From Microvirga alba (GTDB taxonomy: Bacteria > Pseudomonadota > Alphaproteobacteria > Rhizobiales > Beijerinckiaceae), in assembly GCF_015694465.1 (NCBI RefSeq), contig NZ_JADQDO010000002.1:372001-436000 (forward strand): 64,000 nt of DNA. Direction: 5' to 3'. This document shows, in pieces, positions 61,562-64,000 of the stretch; position 1 is the first letter of the stretch, and the number at the start of each line of letters is the position of its first letter. Position numbers and translations under genes: made by a program. The notes beneath the pieces were generated by a model that worked only from the letters and a program-made list of their open reading frames with translations, searched no databases and was not told where the DNA came from.

Positions 61562-61843
61562 TTAAGCGGCCTTCGCGGCGATCAACGCGTCGATGCGCGC
61601 CACGAGGTTCTTGAGAACGAAATATTCCTCGGCCGGAGCCTTGCCCTCGTTCACTTCCTGCGTCCACTGCTCGAGCGGCAGCTTGATGCCGAAAGCCTTG
61701 TCGATGGCAAACGCGATGTCGAGGAAGGCCAGCGAGTCGATGCCGAGATCGTCGATGGCATGGCTTTCCGGCGTGATCTGCTCGCGCGGAATGTCGGCGG
61801 TCTCGGAAATGATGCCGGCGACGGTCTCATAGGTGGACGACAT
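61562..61843 (-). CDS. acpXL: Acyl carrier protein AcpXL
   Basis: 93-residue specialised acyl carrier protein. The phosphopantetheine attachment Ser37 is in [21 protein letters not shown], with the C-terminal [16 protein letters not shown] typical of AcpXL rather than housekeeping AcpP. It carries the growing very-long-chain acyl group used by LpxXL to decorate lipid A. The start at 61843 has AGGAGAG upstream; the frame continues to 61951 without support. First gene of the cluster, reading leftward. Confidence 0.95.
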   Translation of the reverse strand: MSSTYETVAGIISETADIPREQITPESHAIDDLGIDSLAFLDIAFAIDKAFGIKLPLEQWTQEVNEGKAPAEEYFVLKNLVARIDALIAAKAA

Positions 61844-62292
61844 AGCGCCGCTCTCCTGCAAATGCGTGGTCTCGACGGTGCGGCGCTGCCCGGCCTGAAA
61901 GCCCGATCTTCTGCCGCTCTTCACGTCAAAGAAGGATGTCTCGAAACGCACCCCTTACACGACAGGTCGCAACGCGGCAACTGATAGGATGACTTTGGCC
62001 TGTGCGTCGGGATCTCGACGCGAACCCCGCTCGACCATGCGAGATCGGTTCTTCCTCTTGGGAAGATCTTAAGCTTCAGCCCCAGGCCGCCCTCGTTTTG
62101 AGCGAAGAGGACCACAAGTCATAAACCTCAGGTTGCTCTAACGCGGCGACAACGACGTTGTCGCTCACCGTATATCCTTGCAATCAATAATGTTATTAAG
62201 TAACTATAACCTGCTAATGCCTTTCCGTATCACCAAAAGCCCATTCGTTTCCCAGCCTGGCGTCTCAGACCTTTCTAATTCGGACCGCGACA
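61844..62292. other. Divergent intergenic region acpXL / RTX gene
   Basis: 449 bases with no credible gene. The right part (about 62170–62280) is AT-rich and likely holds the promoter of the RTX gene. A 19-base perfect palindrome lies at 62146–62164. Which −10/−35 boxes are used cannot be decided by eye. Confidence 0.6.
62146..62164. promoter_or_regulatory. 19-base perfect palindrome, candidate operator
   Basis: GCGACAACGACGTTGTCGC, nine-base arms around a single central A. Too tight a loop for a good RNA hairpin, so a dimeric DNA-binding protein site is more likely. About 130 bases upstream of the RTX start and 300 bases upstream of acpXL. Confidence 0.5.
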
Positions 62293-63204
62293 ATGGTAGA
62301 TTTTCCTAAAGAACAATCGATTTGGGCCGTCAGCCTCGAGGCCGTGAGCCCGATTCTCGTGGTCGATTACGCCGAGAACTACAATAACCATGCCGTGGCT
62401 TTGGGCTTCCCGACATTTTCGGGCATCCCGCGCGGCTCGAATTACAGCCCCTACTTTGGCAGCGAGCGCGGCGACGTGCTCAGGGGTGGCTCGGAAGACA
62501 ACGCCTATTACGGCTGGATGGGCAATGACAGGCTCTACGGCAACGGCGGAAATGACTATCTCGCGGGCGAGGCCGGAAACGACAAGCTCTATGGCGGCGC
62601 GGGCGACGACATTCTCAATGGCGGCAGCGGCAACGACACCTTGAACGGCGGTAGCGGCAACGACACCGCCTATTTCCTTGGAAACACCAATATTAAGGTC
62701 AGCCTCGCCACGACGAAGGCTCAAAATACCGGCCAAGGCAAGGACGTGCTGATTTCGATCGAGAATCTGGTCACCGGCGACGGCAATGACCGGCTCAACG
62801 GATCCGCGGTCGCCAATGTTCTGATCGCCAACAAGGGCGACGACACCCTGGACGGGGGCTTCGGCAACGACAGGCTGACCGGCGGAGCCGGAAAGGACGC
62901 CTTCGTGTTCAGCACGGCCTTGGACGCCAGCGCCAATGTGGACACGATCACCGACTTCAGCGTGAAGGACGACATGATCCACCTCAATCAGGCGGTGTTT
63001 TCCGCGCTGGGGGCAGGCGCATTGTCCGCCGCTGCATTCTGCGTTGGGGCGACGGCGCAGGATGGCGACGATCGCATTATTTATGACGCTGCGACGGGCG
63101 CGATCTCCTACGATCCCGATGGCAGCGGCAGCGCCGCGCAGATCCTGTTCGCCACGGTCAAGGCAGGCCTTGCCCTCTCCCAGAGCCATTTTCTGGTCAT
63201 TTGA
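62293..63204 (+). CDS. RTX-type calcium-binding repeat protein
   Basis: 303-residue protein with hemolysin-type nonapeptide repeats, GGxGxDxxx. The repeats run from about residue 60 to 120 (GNGGNDYLAGEAGNDKLYG, GGAGDDILNGGSGND) and again near 178–212 (NKGDDTLDGGFGNDRLTGGAG). A C-terminal domain follows (DTITDFSVKDDMIHLNQAVFSAL, ISYDPDGSGSAAQ and an aliphatic end). These are typical of substrates exported by type I secretion, with the signal at the C-terminus. No N-terminal enzyme domain is recognisable in the first 55 residues, so it may be a structural or adhesive protein. No type I exporter gene is in the window. Confidence 0.88.
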   Translation: MVDFPKEQSIWAVSLEAVSPILVVDYAENYNNHAVALGFPTFSGIPRGSNYSPYFGSERGDVLRGGSEDNAYYGWMGNDRLYGNGGNDYLAGEAGNDKLYGGAGDDILNGGSGNDTLNGGSGNDTAYFLGNTNIKVSLATTKAQNTGQGKDVLISIENLVTGDGNDRLNGSAVANVLIANKGDDTLDGGFGNDRLTGGAGKDAFVFSTALDASANVDTITDFSVKDDMIHLNQAVFSALGAGALSAAAFCVGATAQDGDDRIIYDAATGAISYDPDGSGSAAQILFATVKAGLALSQSHFLVI

Positions 63205-63334
63205 GGGCCACGCCGGAGAGCCCCCGCGTCACCGGCTTTCGTGAAACATTGATTAATCCTCGCCTATCGTCGATAAGTGCGTCGCAAAGGCTCGAGAGCC
63301 TGACGCTTGCACGAACTCTCGCAATTGGACCGAC

Positions 63335-64000
63335 GTGATCAACAGGTTCCTCAAACCTGAAGTCCGCTATGCGCGGCGCATGGCCCGGATCGCCCGATGG
63401 GACAAACCCGTCGAGGGCAGCGCCGGTCGCGTTCGCGCGTGGGCGAACATGCTTTTGGTCGATCACGGCGTGTTTCGCCTCGTCTATCTCAACAAGCACC
63501 GGGTTTCCGACCGCCTCTGGCGCTCGGCCCAACCCGCGCCCTACCAGATCGCGCGGCTGAAGGCCGAGGGCGTGCGCACCATCATCAATCTGCGCGGCGG
63601 CCGGGAGCACGGATCCTGGCAGCTTCAGAAAGAGGCCTGCGACAGGCTGGGCGTGCATCTCGCCGAATTCATCGTGCGCTCCCGCGAGGCCCCGAGCCGG
63701 GAAACGCTGCTGACGACCAAGGACTTTTTCGACAACATCGCCTATCCCGCCATCTTGCACTGCAAATCGGGCGCGGATCGAGCCGGTTTCGTGGCGGCTC
63801 TCTATCTGATCGTCCACGAGGGCAAGACAGTCGATGAGGCCTTAAGCCAGCTCTCAGTGCGCTACGGCCATTTCCGGTTCTCGAAGACCGGCATTCTGGA
63901 TGCGTTTTTCGAGTCCTACCGCCGCAACGGCGAGGCGAAGGGCATTCCGTTCCTGACCTGGGTCGAAACCGAATACGATCCCGAAACCCTGGAGCGGGAG
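63335..64000 (+). CDS. Tyrosine/dual-specificity phosphatase-like protein (3' end outside window)
   Basis: Open frame of 222 codons running off the right edge, so the C-terminus is missing. It contains the phosphatase loop CX5R in LHCKSGADRAGF, with the upstream DSP-like block RSAQPAPYQIARLKAEGVRTIINLRG. The N-terminal ~45 residues are basic. This is the DSP/PTP-like family seen in many Alphaproteobacteria, possibly acting on phosphotyrosine or phosphoinositide-like substrates. The GTG start at 63335 is the most upstream plausible codon; Met codons occur at 63380 and 63449. Confidence 0.82.
   Translation, partial: MINRFLKPEVRYARRMARIARWDKPVEGSAGRVRAWANMLLVDHGVFRLVYLNKHRVSDRLWRSAQPAPYQIARLKAEGVRTIINLRGGREHGSWQLQKEACDRLGVHLAEFIVRSREAPSRETLLTTKDFFDNIAYPAILHCKSGADRAGFVAALYLIVHEGKTVDEALSQLSVRYGHFRFSKTGILDAFFESYRRNGEAKGIPFLTWVETEYDPETLERE

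Overview
The window is chromosomal DNA of an alphaproteobacterium, most likely of the order Hyphomicrobiales (Rhizobiales). The evidence is the combination of an acpXL–fabZXL–fabF2XL–fabF1XL–adh2XL–lpxXL set for very-long-chain acylation of lipid A, a ~1600-residue NAD-glutamate dehydrogenase, an IalB-family protein, a DUF1674 protein divergent from htpX, and dispersed inverted repeats typical of that order. Base composition is GC-rich, and genes are dense on both strands. No rRNA, tRNA, CRISPR array, transposase or phage gene was found. The genus cannot be fixed by reading alone; a Methylobacteriaceae/Beijerinckiaceae-like lineage would fit.

Layout. 0–27 kb is mostly core or conserved: the end of acs, small stress and envelope genes, cfa, DUF1674/htpX, rsmB, a heparinase II/III-type protein, purH, an Atg22-type MFS transporter, the large glutamate dehydrogenase, an HxlR regulator divergent from an NADPH:quinone-type oxidoreductase, DUF2794, a GNAT/MFS pair, a Bax-inhibitor-1 protein, and a ybbAP ABC exporter divergent from tesA.

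27.4–41.7 kb is the most distinctive block: a catabolic island of visibly lower GC. It holds a complete branched-chain-type ABC importer (K, G, F, H, M) with a transglutaminase-like gene at its end. A second operon has an acyl-CoA ligase, two crotonases, a PcaF/PaaJ-type thiolase and an SDR lacking the usual Tyr/Lys. There is also an IclR regulator, a PaaH-type 3-hydroxyacyl-CoA dehydrogenase and a PaaG-type isomerase. All three control regions of the island carry a perfect palindrome of the form TTCCGC-N3-GCGGAA, so the block reads as one IclR regulon for uptake, CoA activation and beta-oxidation-like breakdown of an unknown carboxylic acid. It resembles the lower phenylacetate pathway but has no ring-attacking oxygenase, no ring hydrolase and no acyl-CoA dehydrogenase.

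41.8–52.8 kb returns to conserved genes: thpR, a variant histidine phosphatase, a YeiH-type exporter, phhB, an SDR, DUF1232, ialB, rlmN, a LysE exporter, lemA with two TPM-domain genes, and DUF1223. An AT-rich gap at 45.8–46.1 kb has promoter-like boxes and a strong intrinsic terminator but no credible protein gene, so it is a candidate small-RNA locus. 52.8–61.8 kb is the lipid A very-long-chain fatty acid cluster. It is interrupted between adh2XL and lpxXL by two divergent glycosyltransferase genes, and one of its two ketoacyl synthases has lost catalytic residues. The window closes with an RTX-type calcium-binding protein and the start of a tyrosine/dual-specificity phosphatase that runs off the end.
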